64,000 bases of DNA from Salvator merianae. Its lineage: Eukaryota > Chordata > Lepidosauria > Squamata > Teiidae. The stretch spans positions 733,160 through 797,159 of the forward strand of contig QVOM02000074.1 of NCBI GenBank assembly GCA_003586115.2, in the 5' to 3' direction. Position numbers and translations under genes: made by a program. Under the pieces are notes generated by a model, which searched no databases, was not told the origin of the DNA, and worked only from the letters and a program-made list of their open reading frames with translations. Of this stretch, positions 32,620 through 43,150 are shown piece by piece (positions within the stretch are counted from its first letter, which is position 1; each line of letters opens with the position of its first letter).

Positions 32620-33219
32620 AAAAATGATTTTTATTCCATTTTTCATATTCTACATGACAAAATATAATACAATTGATATACAGTATAATTAAGTGCCCAC
32701 TCTGTTATCCCCCCTCTGCTTCCCTCCCATCTCCTGAGGCAGTTTCATTTTTACCAGTCATTTATATTCTAATACATTTGAAATAAAATTTTCATAGAAG
32801 ATAAAGTACTCAGTGTATTTGTTTCTGCTTTAACACTTCCGTTATGTAACATTGCTTGGTTCTGCGTTGATATCTATTAATAGACCCCATATTGTACTAT
32901 ACCATTGTTGTCCAATTACATTGTCCACATATTTCCATTGTCATGTTATTAACAGTGTTGTTATGTATAATAAGTAATGCGGTAACAGTTGTGTGTGTGT
33001 TTAAATTTTCAGTTTTGAGAAGTCTTGGAGGTATATTCCATATTTCCAGTTGTATGGGTATTATTATATTAAGTATTTTAGTTCATTCTTGTTGAACCCC
33101 AAAGCCTGTACTTTGGGGCATTCCCAAAGCATTTGGAAATGTGTAGGTTTCTTTCCGCTGTTTCACCAACAGCTGGTAGCTGGTGATTTTGTTATCTTGG
33201 CTATTTGATTGGATTTTCT
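32620..33219 (-). mobile_element. LINE 3' end nested in Gypsy-2
   Basis: A 600-bp insertion with a T-rich left end (the poly-A tail of a minus-strand copy). It is flanked by 18-bp direct repeats, GAATGCCAGGCAGCTTTT at 32602 and GAATGCCAGACAGTTTTT at 33220, with two mismatches. A long variable duplication fits target-primed insertion. The texture (ACTTTGGGGCATTCCCAAAG) suggests an L1-type 3' region, but the family is not certain. Confidence 0.7.
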
Positions 33220-34990
33220 GAATGCCAGACAGTTTTTGAAGATCTTAGTCATGTTTGCACATGACACAGCGCTACCCTGATCTTTCTTAACCTTTCATGG
33301 TATAATGTGACACTAGTAATGTAGCTGAATGGGGTTTTCTAGAGACTTATTCAGAAACCCGAAAAATTCACCTCTGTTCATTTGTATCCCACCAGTTAAC
33401 CTCTGTGAAACAGAATTATCCAATATGTGATTGTGAATTATTGAATGCAAAATACTTTCTCTCTTGCTGGAGACAATACTCCTACAATGGACTGAATTTT
33501 TCACCCACTTTCACTTTACTCATCAAGTGTTGAAAAGAGCTGTTTGGAGGATGCTCTGTCCCATAAGTCTCAATACTATTCTCTGAACCTTTCCTGGAAT
33601 CCACCATTCTGTCTCCTCAGCAGTTAAGCTTGGCCACAGTAGCACTGGACATAAAAAAACTGCTATAGATGCTTTGGATGCTTAGTATAATGCCAACACC
33701 TCTGCTTTTACTTCTATGAATGGCCTGCCTACTAAAGACAATAAACTCTACATTGTTCAAGCTCTATTTCAATTTCATCTTGATAGCCCTTCTGCTGGGC
33801 ATTTCAGTTTTTTCAAAACTTCAGAAACTGTATTATAGGCAGGCATGTACAAGGATTTAGAAACCTATGTCCATTCCTGCCCAGTTTGTAAGATGCCTAA
33901 ATCAGTACCCACAAAACTTGAACAATGGTTACAGCCCTTTCCTACCTCTTCCAGATCCTGGGAAGTCATCTCCATGGTCTTTATCACCAATCTTTCTCCA
34001 TCATCTGGATTTACAGTGATTTGGACTGTAGTAGACCACTTTTCCCATATAGCTCACTTCATTCCTTGCAAACAGATTTTCTCTGCCCCTCAGTTCATCA
34101 AACTATTCGTGGGATACATCTAAACTCTTTGGAATTCCTTCTCTGATCATATGTGACAGAAGTTCTCAAATGATTGCAATTTCTGGAAGACTTTCACTTT
34201 CTTTCTGAACATTGACTTGTGTTCTTCCTCAGCTTATCACCTTCAATGTGATGGTACCACTGAGTGTATCAAGCAAAGTTTTGAACAATATCTTTGCTGT
34301 TTGCATGATTTTCAACAAGATGATTAGTCTTCTTATTTGCCTTTATCTGAATTTGTTTATAACTCTGTTCAAGGATTCCCTTTTAAAGCTGTGTATGGTA
34401 CTGATTTATTGGTGATGCTTCCCTTAATTACTAACCCACAAGCACTTTTTCCAGTTCTGTTTGAGCTATCTCAACCAAGTCTCTTTGGTCTGAGTTCCAG
34501 GCTGGGTTGCAGCTGGCCAAGGATTCCCATAAGGCTGCTGTGGATAAATCTCATTCCACTGCATCTAATATTCAAGATAGTGTGTCTGTTTGCCTCTCTA
34601 CCTGTCACCTAAAATCTCCCCAGCTCACCAACATAATAGTTATCTGTTTCATTGGCACTTTCAAGGCAGTTCCCTAGATTAACCCTATTGCTTTTTGACT
34701 CATACTTCCCAAACATATAAAAATCTATTTTTTTTCCAATGCAGTCTACTTTGTAAGTAGTTGCCTACTTCCCTTCTTTGTTCCTCCACACCCTAATCTC
34801 CCCATGTCATGGTTGCTGAACATGGATATTTTGAGATCTCTGATATTATGGACCTCCAAATCTCTCTGGGCTGTTTGCAATACTTGATTCACTTGTTGGA
34901 ATACCCCACCTTTGAGTAACCCTTGGTCAATGCTGATGATGTTAATTCTATTTGCTTTCTGTGTGCCTTTTATGCTTTGTTTCTCTGACA
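33220..34990 (+). pseudogene. Gypsy-2 RNase H remnant, integrase and tail
   Basis: Continues with TECQTVFEDL, RNase H remnants to about 33640, then SAGHFSFFKTSE near 33800 and the integrase core frame 33845-34123: YVHSCPVCKMPKS (zinc finger Cys pair), PSRSWEVISMVF (first catalytic Asp of the usual MDF replaced by Val), and VVDHFSHIAHFIP. PLSEFVYNSVQG at 34337 is the integrase end. Near 34870-34920 a degraded chromodomain-like YLIHLLEYPTFE follows. It is inactive. Confidence 0.8.
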
Positions 34991-35644
34991 AGCCTTGTCC
35001 TTTGTCCTCTCTTTTCTACCTCAGCCATCTTGACTTCACCTCCGGAATGGAATGCTTCACTTTGGGAAGGGAATAATGTCAGTTTGGCCATTGCTTTGGC
35101 ATCTTCTAAGTTTTCTGATACCAAGCTGTGCCTGCTTGCATATTTCACTGGCTTTGCTTTTCCTTTGCTGTAGAGAGACAAAGAAGGTGGGTCATTACTG
35201 CTGGGGAAAATTGGGGAGTGAGCAAGAATGCTTATCTACTGCTTGTTGGTTGACTTACTGGGGTGGAAAACTGTAGAGGGATGTGTGTGTGCTGGTACTC
35301 ATTTCTTTGTGATGTTTTATCAATAAATGTTGACATGCTACTATAGAAGCAAGTCTCTGCATTTTTGTAATTCTGCTTGTATATGGTGGTCTTCACATTT
35401 ATGTGGGTCTTAACATAACATAACATGACATAACTAATTAAACATATTAATTGGATATGGGATAATTTGTTTAGGTATAAATCTGAGCTGTTCTCTTCAA
35501 GTAATGTCATTTAAAAATATTTCAATCTGTTGACTAGTATGGAAGTAAATATTTGCAGTCCTGATTGGTAAGTACAATTGGCCTATAAGATTTTATATTA
35601 TCTGCTGGAAATCCAAGTTCAAATATGTCACTAATAAGCCTATT
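34991..35644. other. Unassigned DNA after Gypsy-2
   Basis: May be the 3' UTR of Gypsy-2, but no LTR pair is detectable. The frames at 34948-35276 overlap on both strands. Confidence 0.35.
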
Positions 35645-35885
35645 GTCTCCCTCCTGAAGTGCGACAGGCACCTTTTTAATATACATTTAGAAGACTGGCA
35701 AAGACCCACCTATTCACGCTAGGCTTTGGCTGAGGAAACAGCTTCCCCTCACCACTTCCAGACACTGTTCTTGTTTTTAGTGGGTTCTTTTAATTTATTT
35801 TTACTGTTGTAACTCCTCCTGAGACCCTTGGGTATAGGGCAGGATAAAATACAAATTAATTAATTAATTAATTCATTAAATATAG
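35645..35885 (+). mobile_element. L2-type LINE 3' end
   Basis: CCTCCTGAAGTGCGACAGGC (L2 LPPEVRQ tail), GCTTTGGCTGAGGAAACAGC, GTTGTAACTCCTCCTGAGAC and GGGCAGGATAAAATACAAAT, then (AATT)n. The order matches the L2 at 18170-18400. Confidence 0.88.
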
Positions 35886-36570
35886 ATTGTTCCAACAATT
35901 TGGGGAACTTACACCCATTAAGAGTTTTATTGATTATGGTACACGACATCTACAAAACTTAGCATAATTATATTTAAAAGGATCTCAAACTGTTGGAGAG
36001 GTTGCTCAGAATCATGTACTTTTTACCATAAGTGGTGGAGTTGCTCAAAAATTCAAAAACTTTGGACTGAAGTATTCAAATAAAGGGACATCTAACTGAA
36101 GAAACTATGACTTCAGACCCCAAACTTGCTCTGTTACTGTTATTTGAAAATATTAACAGTCTATTAACTCATAAAGAATTGATAGTCTTTTTTAATAATA
36201 GCAGCTAGACTATTGATCTCGGTGGTTGAGAGAAATTTTATTGCTATTTTATTATTTATTTATTTATTTATTATTGTTGTTGTTATTTCATTGAATTCAG
36301 AATTGCTAGTTTGTGGCTATAATGGAGAGATTAACAAAAAAAAAAGTAGAGAAAATTTAGAAATAAAATATTTTATGTAATATGCTTATTAGTTTTGCAA
36401 AGAAAAATAGGAAACCTTCTAATTCTTTAGTTTATGGCCGGATTTTTCACCATGTTAGGTTAAGCTTTATATATAGAAAGTACTATACATTCTCTACATT
36501 TTTTTCCTATTTGTATAACATTTCCCACCTTATTAATAAAGAAAGAAATAAAAGAAAGAATTTGAGAAAC
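35886..36570 (+). mobile_element. Probable L1 ORF2 C-terminal end and 3' UTR
   Basis: In the sense frames, AQKFKNFGLKYSN and PKLALLLLFENINSLLTHKE resemble the L1 ORF2 C-terminal region (the KVKKFW..FLLG type block). An A-rich 3' region with AATAAAG near 36536 follows. The call is from texture and order, so moderate. Confidence 0.5.
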
Positions 36571-36886
36571 TGATTGCCCAAATTGTGAGGACTCATCACC
36601 CAGAAAAAAAATTAGGAAGAGAGTGAGGTAATGCAAATATATTAGAAGTAAAAAAAAAACATAGAGAAAGAAAGGAAAATGAATCTTTGCATGACAATGG
36701 TAGCGGGATAGAATAAAGGAGAAAAAGAAAAGTGCAGAGATATTAAATTATTTGTCTTCACAATAGAGAGATAAAGGTATTCACTGGATATGAGCTTTCT
36801 TAGAAAAGCATTTTGAAGAGTTGTGGCAAATGACAGTAGATAAGGATAGAGACTTCAATTGTAAACATGTTCTATTATAAACAAAT
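36571..36886. other. Unassigned AT-rich DNA
   Basis: Nothing recognised. Confidence 0.4.
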
Positions 36887-37030
36887 TGGGCCTTTCTGCA
36901 CTTTCTACCTTAGAATGGGATAATTATAGTCCAGCTGCTCCTAGTATAGCAGTGGAGTGCTTCACAGCTGTACCAGGAGCAGCTGGACTATAATAATCCC
37001 ATTCTAAGGTAGAAAGTGCAGAAAGGCCCA
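36887..37030. mobile_element. 144-bp palindromic MITE
   Basis: Nearly perfect inverted repeat. The left arm starts TGGGCCTTTCTGCACTTTCT and runs to about GCTGCTCC; the right arm is its reverse complement. The loop is about 30 bases around 36958. The flank ATT is present on both sides if the ends are taken as GGGCC...GGCCC. It has no coding capacity. Confidence 0.88.
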
Positions 37031-38184
37031 TTTATACAGAAGTATGCTTTACTGACCCAGTGGTGCCTATTATACCAGGACTGTAAAGCTAGAATTGCAG
37101 TTTTACTTATAGAGAGATTTCCTGAGATCTGATGTAGATAGCAGCTACTTGATCAGCAGCAACCTGTGAACTATTACAGAATAATTTATATTTTATAAGT
37201 TATATTTTTAAAGAGGATCCAGGGATCCCAGGGAATGTTATACCACAAGTTTAACCAAGGTAACCAGTGAATATGATTAAAGATAAAATTGACAAAGACA
37301 CAGAAAATCATGCTGAAGAACAGTCAACATAATTGCAGAAGTGAATTGTTTCTAATCTTTTATTTGAGAGTGGCAGTATTTGTATAGTGATGATCAGCAA
37401 ACATAACACATGATCTGAATTTCTGGGCTACACAAACCTTTGAAACTGCATATTTCTTTCTGAAAATAGTGTCTGGACTTGTTCTGTTTTTTTAATACGT
37501 ACATTAACTATCAAATTGTTATTCTTGAATTGAGAAAATGATATAAATAAAATTCCTACTACAAGTTCCAAGCTTGTATTTAAGTAAAGCTTGCCATTTC
37601 AGTCTTTAGCTCAGAAGTAACCTTTATTACAGAACACATCACTTTCCACAGAAAAGCTCTTTGAGGCATAATGTTTTCTGCTGTTCTGTTTTCAACAATT
37701 TTTTTCCTTTTCTAAAAGTACAACATTTCATTTGATTAATTAGCAATTAGGACTGCAGTGGGAGGTTTTTCTGAACTTGCATTGGCTTTTTAGTGAGAGA
37801 GAGAAAGGGACTTAAAATTGCAGTACAGACAATGTTATTTTATTTGAATATGCTAACATTACTGCGTTCACATTTTTCAGTCCCACAATCAAAGATTTTA
37901 CTATTTATCAAATTTCTCATGTGCTGCGCAAAAAATCCTCAAACTACTTAAATAAAAACATGTTATAAACTAAAGCCAAATGCTAAGTAAAATACTGTAT
38001 ACACTTTGACTTTCCCCTGAAAAATAATTGCAAGCATCATGTGTAATTTTTTGTTGTCCTATAAGACTTTTAGACATAAAAGCTCAGAATACCAAAAGAA
38101 TGTGCTTAATTATTTTGGAATAAAAATTTCATCAAATAGAACCTGAATTATTTCTTTCTAACCAGCATTTCTATTCTGATGTAT
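37031..38184. other. Unassigned AT-rich DNA
   Basis: No gene or named repeat seen. Confidence 0.4.
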
Positions 38185-38385
38185 TCTGAGTCATGGCTGA
38201 ATTCTGGTTGACCGTATGGGCAGCTCTATGGGCAGCTCTATGCAGTTTTCATGGAAGATACAGAAGTGGTTTGCCATTGCCTACTTCTGGGAAGAGGCAG
38301 GGGATTGAGTCAGCAACACTCTGCTTTCCAGGCAGTTTGCTCAACTACAGAGCTACAGCTGCTCCTGATGTAGCTTCTACTTGAG
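38185..38385 (-). mobile_element. tRNA-headed SINE, antisense
   Basis: On the minus strand: GAGCAGCTGTAGCTCTGTAG (A-box-like), CTGCCTGGAAAGCAGAG, GACTCAATCCCCTGCC (B-box-like), then AGAAGTAGGCAATGGCAAAC, shared with the SINE at 5.5 kb. The tail end is lost into a short GGGCAGCTCTAT duplication. Confidence 0.68.
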
Positions 38386-41300
38386 ATAAAACATTTTTTC
38401 CTTGAAGAATTATGCTCTAAGATTTACAAGCTATATTTTTAGTGCATTTGTTTACTACACTGAAAAAAGGATTTCCATCAATTCAGATCATTAAATAATT
38501 CTTCCTCTTGCTAGAAAAATAAGAAGAAAACCAACGTTTACTTCACCTCATCTATCTGCTCAGTACTGTCAGTCAGTGGTTTAACACCAAGTTGTTATGC
38601 TTGTTTAGATATTGACATGCAATTTGAGGCCTGCATGGGACTTCCCTAGACCCTGCCAGACCTCTAGCAGATAAATAGTTGTTTATAGAGGCCTGGGAGA
38701 GAGTCAAAACTATCTGCAGTCCCAAAATTATGTGTCATTATGCAGCTCAACAGGACAAGAAGTGATCCTCTCGTCCTATGAGGGTGTTGGTAAGTTTTAT
38801 TGGTTGCTGATTATTTATTATTATTGCAGCTAGGGTAGACAGATGGCAAAGCCTATAAGATCCTGAATCTCTAACAAGGGCATAATAGAAGGGGTTTAGC
38901 AGATGCAGCCTACTTACGATGGGCTAGGTGAGAGAAACACAATAGAAAAAAAAGGCACATCTGATTACACTGGCTGTATGTGTGGAGGCAAAGGGAGATA
39001 ACATATTGAGCAGTTTATAATGAGTTAACCATGCTTTTGATTTCATTTCTGAGAGATCTTGAAGGTGGCTCATATTGTTACTGTTCTTATAAGGTGGGTA
39101 CTATAGAACTGTAGTTTTATTCATTCCTTTTTATTCATTTTCATTCTTGGGAAGAAAATGTCCAGCAAATATGTTAACATCAGTTAATATTAGGAAAATG
39201 TATTAGAATGCATTAGACTTGTGGTGACAATCCAAATGATTTGCTTGATTTGCTTGCTGCTTCTTAACATACTGATGACACTTCTAATTTCAGTTTTTTT
39301 CTAATATTCACTGCAGAATAGAAATAGAGAAGTTATGAAAAAAGGTCTATATTTAGGCTCATTTCTGTAGTAGCTTCTTGTTGGTGCCTAAGTTCTATAA
39401 ATTGATCAATCTTCGTGAAGACTACCGTTAGGTTTAGCAGTCTACAGGCAAAACTGGCTGGTAGGCAAAAAAGAAAAAAAAAAACACTGAAAGCTTGCAG
39501 CTTGACAGTTGCTTTGTCTGAATATGGTATGCTCGCAAATCAAAGTAAAGCAGGAAACTCTATAGGATGAAGTGATGTTCTTGTCAATTTGAATTACTGT
39601 TTGATCATCTGGTCTTTTACTTAGCCAATAACTTTGGTTTCCTCTGCTAACTTCCACCTGAACTTGTAGTGCTGCTTTGCAAGCCCTGGTACATCTATAA
39701 TTAAATACCTGTCACACATAATATAATCATGGATGCAAGAACCAACTTGGCATGTATCGTTAAAACCAGAGTGGATGTGAATTAGAAAGAAAGTTTCATC
39801 TTTCCACCTTCCCTTTCTTCTTTCTGCTGGCAAAAGTAAAAATCACATGAAAAATCAAGGTGAGGCAGCATCATTCACACTGCATTTTCACCTCTAGAGG
39901 AGGGGGGAATCCCCCAAGGAGGTGAAAATGTGGCATGTCCAGTTTGTAAGAAGTTTATATCTTACAAACTCCTCAGAGTGATCCAGAAAGCTCTGGGCTT
40001 TCTATGGCACCTGAAGCATCAGTGGAAGTAGATGAGCCCCATGTGAAAGGTGTAAGGAATTCACCCTTTCATGAAATGTATCCACTGCCATTATGTTTCT
40101 CTCCATGGACAAACGCAACATCATCACACTGTCATGTTGGACTCTCTAGTTGCATGAAGAACTTTGGGTTCCATAGAGAGCCCAGGCTTGTTGTGTAGGA
40201 CCTATGACAGTCCTGGGCCTTTATGAACAGTTCACAAGAAATGAACTTCTTTATGAACTGCAGTTTAGCAAATCCTTAATGGCTACCACCACCAGAGAAG
40301 GGTGAGATAGCATCAGTAAGGCAGTCCTTTGGCTAAACTGATCTTCAAATGCCTCTTCATCAAGGAAACATTTTCAGAATCCGTTGTAGTTTTTTTAGTT
40401 TATTTTCACTTCAGAATGTGTCAAAAATGAGAGCCTTCAGGAAAGGGCATCTATATGCTTTAAAATTAGGCTCACCAGCCTGTTTAGAAGGATCAAAGTT
40501 GAAAAACCTTTAAAAGATTGAAAAACCCAGGAACTATAATATGTTTTGACCTCTCCATGGTTCCAAGGTGTAGTTCCATACAAAGGAAATGAAGCTTCAT
40601 ACATGTATTATGCCCCACACTATCCCGTTTGCACGGTCTTGATAATCAGGTGGCTCCAACAGCATGCCCAGGTGGATGAATCAGGGATATATTGAATCTC
40701 TCCTTTTTAAAGCTGTCTCTTGCATTTGCTCTTAAGAAAGAGAGAAAGTGAAATGCTTTTACCTACCTTCTTCAGGTGGTTCTAGAGTTGCTTTCAGATG
40801 CTGGCATACAGCTCTCTTTGTTCCTATGAAGTATAGAAACTCATGTTGTCTAAACTTCAAATCTGAAGACACATTCCATTACTTTATGATAACATTAAAG
40901 TGATAATTTGAGATCATAAAAAGTGAAATGAACACTTTTAGAGCACTTTTATTGCTTTACACACAAGTTAAAGCAAGATATTTTAATGTAAAACAGTAGT
41001 CTGTGTTGCCAAGCAGCTGTACTTAGTTTATGTGTTTCTTCATAAGTTTCTACTTGAAAACAAAAATATCAGCTCTCTTAACTCTTAACTCACCTAAAAC
41101 AAACAGCATTGCTTATACAGCAACATACCTTATCACTTTCTTTTTCTGTTTTACATTCATTTTAGGCCTAAGTAAACTTATGTACATAGCTTCTCCTATT
41201 TTGTGTGTTTTGGGTCAAATTTTGGAAAAAAATACATAATTTGGGAAAAATTAAAATCCATGAAAAGGGTTTAGATATTTGTATGTAAAAGTATATTTGA

Positions 41301-41754
41301 CAAGTTTTTTGATAATTTACATATTTTAAGGACCAAAATTATTTTTTGTAACACCCCCCTCCCCATTTTTATGCCCTTATTTGACTATATTATTCATACT
41401 CCCTCTGTTACCAGCCCTGGAACTAGTTACAATTACAATCATGATTCACTGCATCATTGGATCATGTTTTTGTGGGGGGAGGCATTTCTAAACCTTATGG
41501 GACTTGAAACCTCATTATCATGGTCTAACTGACTAGGTGATTTCAGTTTGTTTTCAGAAGCAGTCATTGCACTGATGGTACTTGGGTTGTCCTGATATAT
41601 GACCTTTGGCAGGAGAAAGACAGGAGGAATGCAACCCAGTTGTTGTCCGTTCATCTCCTAGAGGCTGTCAACCACACTATCTTACTGGTACAGCTATGGA
41701 GCATGTAAATTGGGGGCACAGTTTTGCAATCTTCTATCCCTATCTCTGTGGCAG
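38386..41754. other. Repeat-poor, unassigned DNA
   Basis: The longest stretch without a recognised repeat. No convincing exon: frames are short, without domains. An inverted-repeat cluster lies at about 39890-40190 (listed separately). Confidence 0.4.
39889..40190. repeat. Inverted-repeat cluster
   Basis: Two adjacent hairpins, CATTTTCACCTC against GAGGTGAAAATG (39893-39930) and AGTTTGTAAGA against TCTTACAAACT (39941-39971), are followed by an arm pair CTGGGCTTTCTATGG and CCATAGAGAGCCCAG about 180 bases apart. It may be a decayed foldback element. Confidence 0.5.
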
Positions 41755-42459
41755 ATACCATAAAATAGTCAGAGAGATTTTTGTTTGTCCCCCTTAGAGC
41801 TTCCTTGAGGGGTTCCTTCATGGTCAGCTCTTTCCCCCATGCTCTTTACCATCTATATGACATCACTGGAAGTAGCTTGGGTGTGTGTGGTTGGAATGCC
41901 ATCAGTAAGCTGGTGAAACCAGCTCTGCATCTCAATTCTATCTGGGTGAAGAGAGATGGTTTAGGTCCTAGTCCAGTGCCAGGAGACAATAATGCAATCA
42001 AGTAAATTAAAGCTGAATCCAGATAAGATGAAAATTGTTTGTGCCTTGGGTTATTGAGTCAAGGAAGTTCTTCTGCACTCTCCTGGAAAGAAGAAGTGTG
42101 GGATTTAGGAGCCCTCCAGGATTCAAATCTGTCACTTGAGTCCCATCTAAGGTTAGAAAATTAAAGCCTTTCTTGGATAGAGATCATCTGGCCACAGTGA
42201 TCCATGCTCTTGTAACCTCAAGGTCAGATTACTACAGTGCTATCCTTGAAGATGGTTAAAAAGCAAGAATTTGTGCACATCAGTGCAAATTGATTCCTGG
42301 CAGGAACTTCCAGCTGTCCTACAGTACACTGATCTTTAAAGTTGTGCACTCATTACCAATTCAATTCCAGGTACAACTCAAGGTTCTAATACTGATGTTT
42401 AAAGTCCTAAACCATTTGTGTCCCAAATACTTGATGGGGTGCCCTCTCCTATATGATGT

Positions 42460-42960
42460 GAAATGAAATGAAAGTTATTACTTATACCCCGCCCTTCCCT
42501 ACGGCTCAGGGCGGCTTACAACAAAATTAAAAACAACATCAGAATATAAAACCATATAACAAAATAAAATTACAAGTCTCGATGCACCCGCCTACAATAA
42601 AAACCTTTAAAAAGCTAAAATCCCAACTAATAAACAGAAACAATAAAACTAATCTCCGACAGACATATTAAAAAGTGCTGTCTTGCAGGCCTTGCAGAAA
42701 TCAGCAGGATCCTGCAAGGCCCTCATTTCAACTGGAAGGTCGTTCCACCAAAGTGGAGCAAATACAGAAAAGGCATGAGCCCATGTAGAGGCCAATCTTA
42801 CGTCCTTGATCCCAGGCACTACTAGGAGATCTTTATTTTGAGATCTCAGTGACCTTGTAGGCTCATATGGGAGGGTGTAGTTATATAGCCTACCCATCAA
42901 TTAATTTATAGGGTAGTTCTCCTTTCAGTTTGATCATTTTATAACATCCTTTGCACAGTG
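42460..42960 (-). mobile_element. L2-type LINE 3' end nested in L2, opposite strand
   Basis: Minus strand: the frame 42649-42900 shows LPYEPTRSLRSQ, LVVPGIKD and HAFSVFAPLWWNDLPVEMRA, the end of an L2-like ORF2. Its 3' end GTAAGCCGCCCTGAGCC plus ATTTCATTTCATTTC follows. It is less decayed than its host. Confidence 0.8.
42649..42900 (-). pseudogene. L2-like ORF2 C terminus
   Basis: 83 open codons ending in the usual C-terminal block (WNDLPVEMRALQDPADFCKA). This is the tail past the RT domain and has no catalytic residue. Confidence 0.75.
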
Positions 42961-43150
42961 ACTAGAGAAAGGACTTCCTCCTCTGTGGCTCCAGGCTTTG
43001 GATAATCTCCCCTTAAAAATATGCCAGGCATATGAACACCTTTCGGCACCTAGTGAAAACATATCTATTTGCCCAAGCACCCAGAGATCAGTGCTGATGA
43101 TATGATTATGGATATTATAGATATTCTGGTTTTTTATGTGTTCTGTTAAC

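Larger units (their letters stand above)
27790..34990 (+). mobile_element. Gypsy LTR retrotransposon (Gypsy-2), sense strand, interrupted
   Basis: Parts at 27790-28149, 32231-32619 and 33220-34990 join in order into a Gypsy pol: the region before the RT (LPRKYDSFTDMFEEMEADTLP), a deleted RT centre, the RT active-site region, integrase zinc finger, integrase core, and a degraded chromodomain-like tail near 34800-34990. Two later insertions split it: the antisense Gypsy-1 at 28150-32230 and a LINE at 32620-33219. No LTR was recognised for this element. It is strongly decayed. Confidence 0.8.
41755..43150 (+). mobile_element. L2-type LINE fragment, interrupted
   Basis: Aligns with the L2 RT from motif B on: GGGGTTCCTTCATGGTCAGC, AATTAAAGCTGAATCCAGAT (KLKLNPDK), then the C-terminal parts TGGCCACAGTGATCCATGCT and CACTCATTACCAATTC. 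A minus-strand LINE tail interrupts it at about 42460-42960. After that, CTCCTCTGTGGCTCCAGGCT continues the C-terminal region. No open frame survives. Confidence 0.75.
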
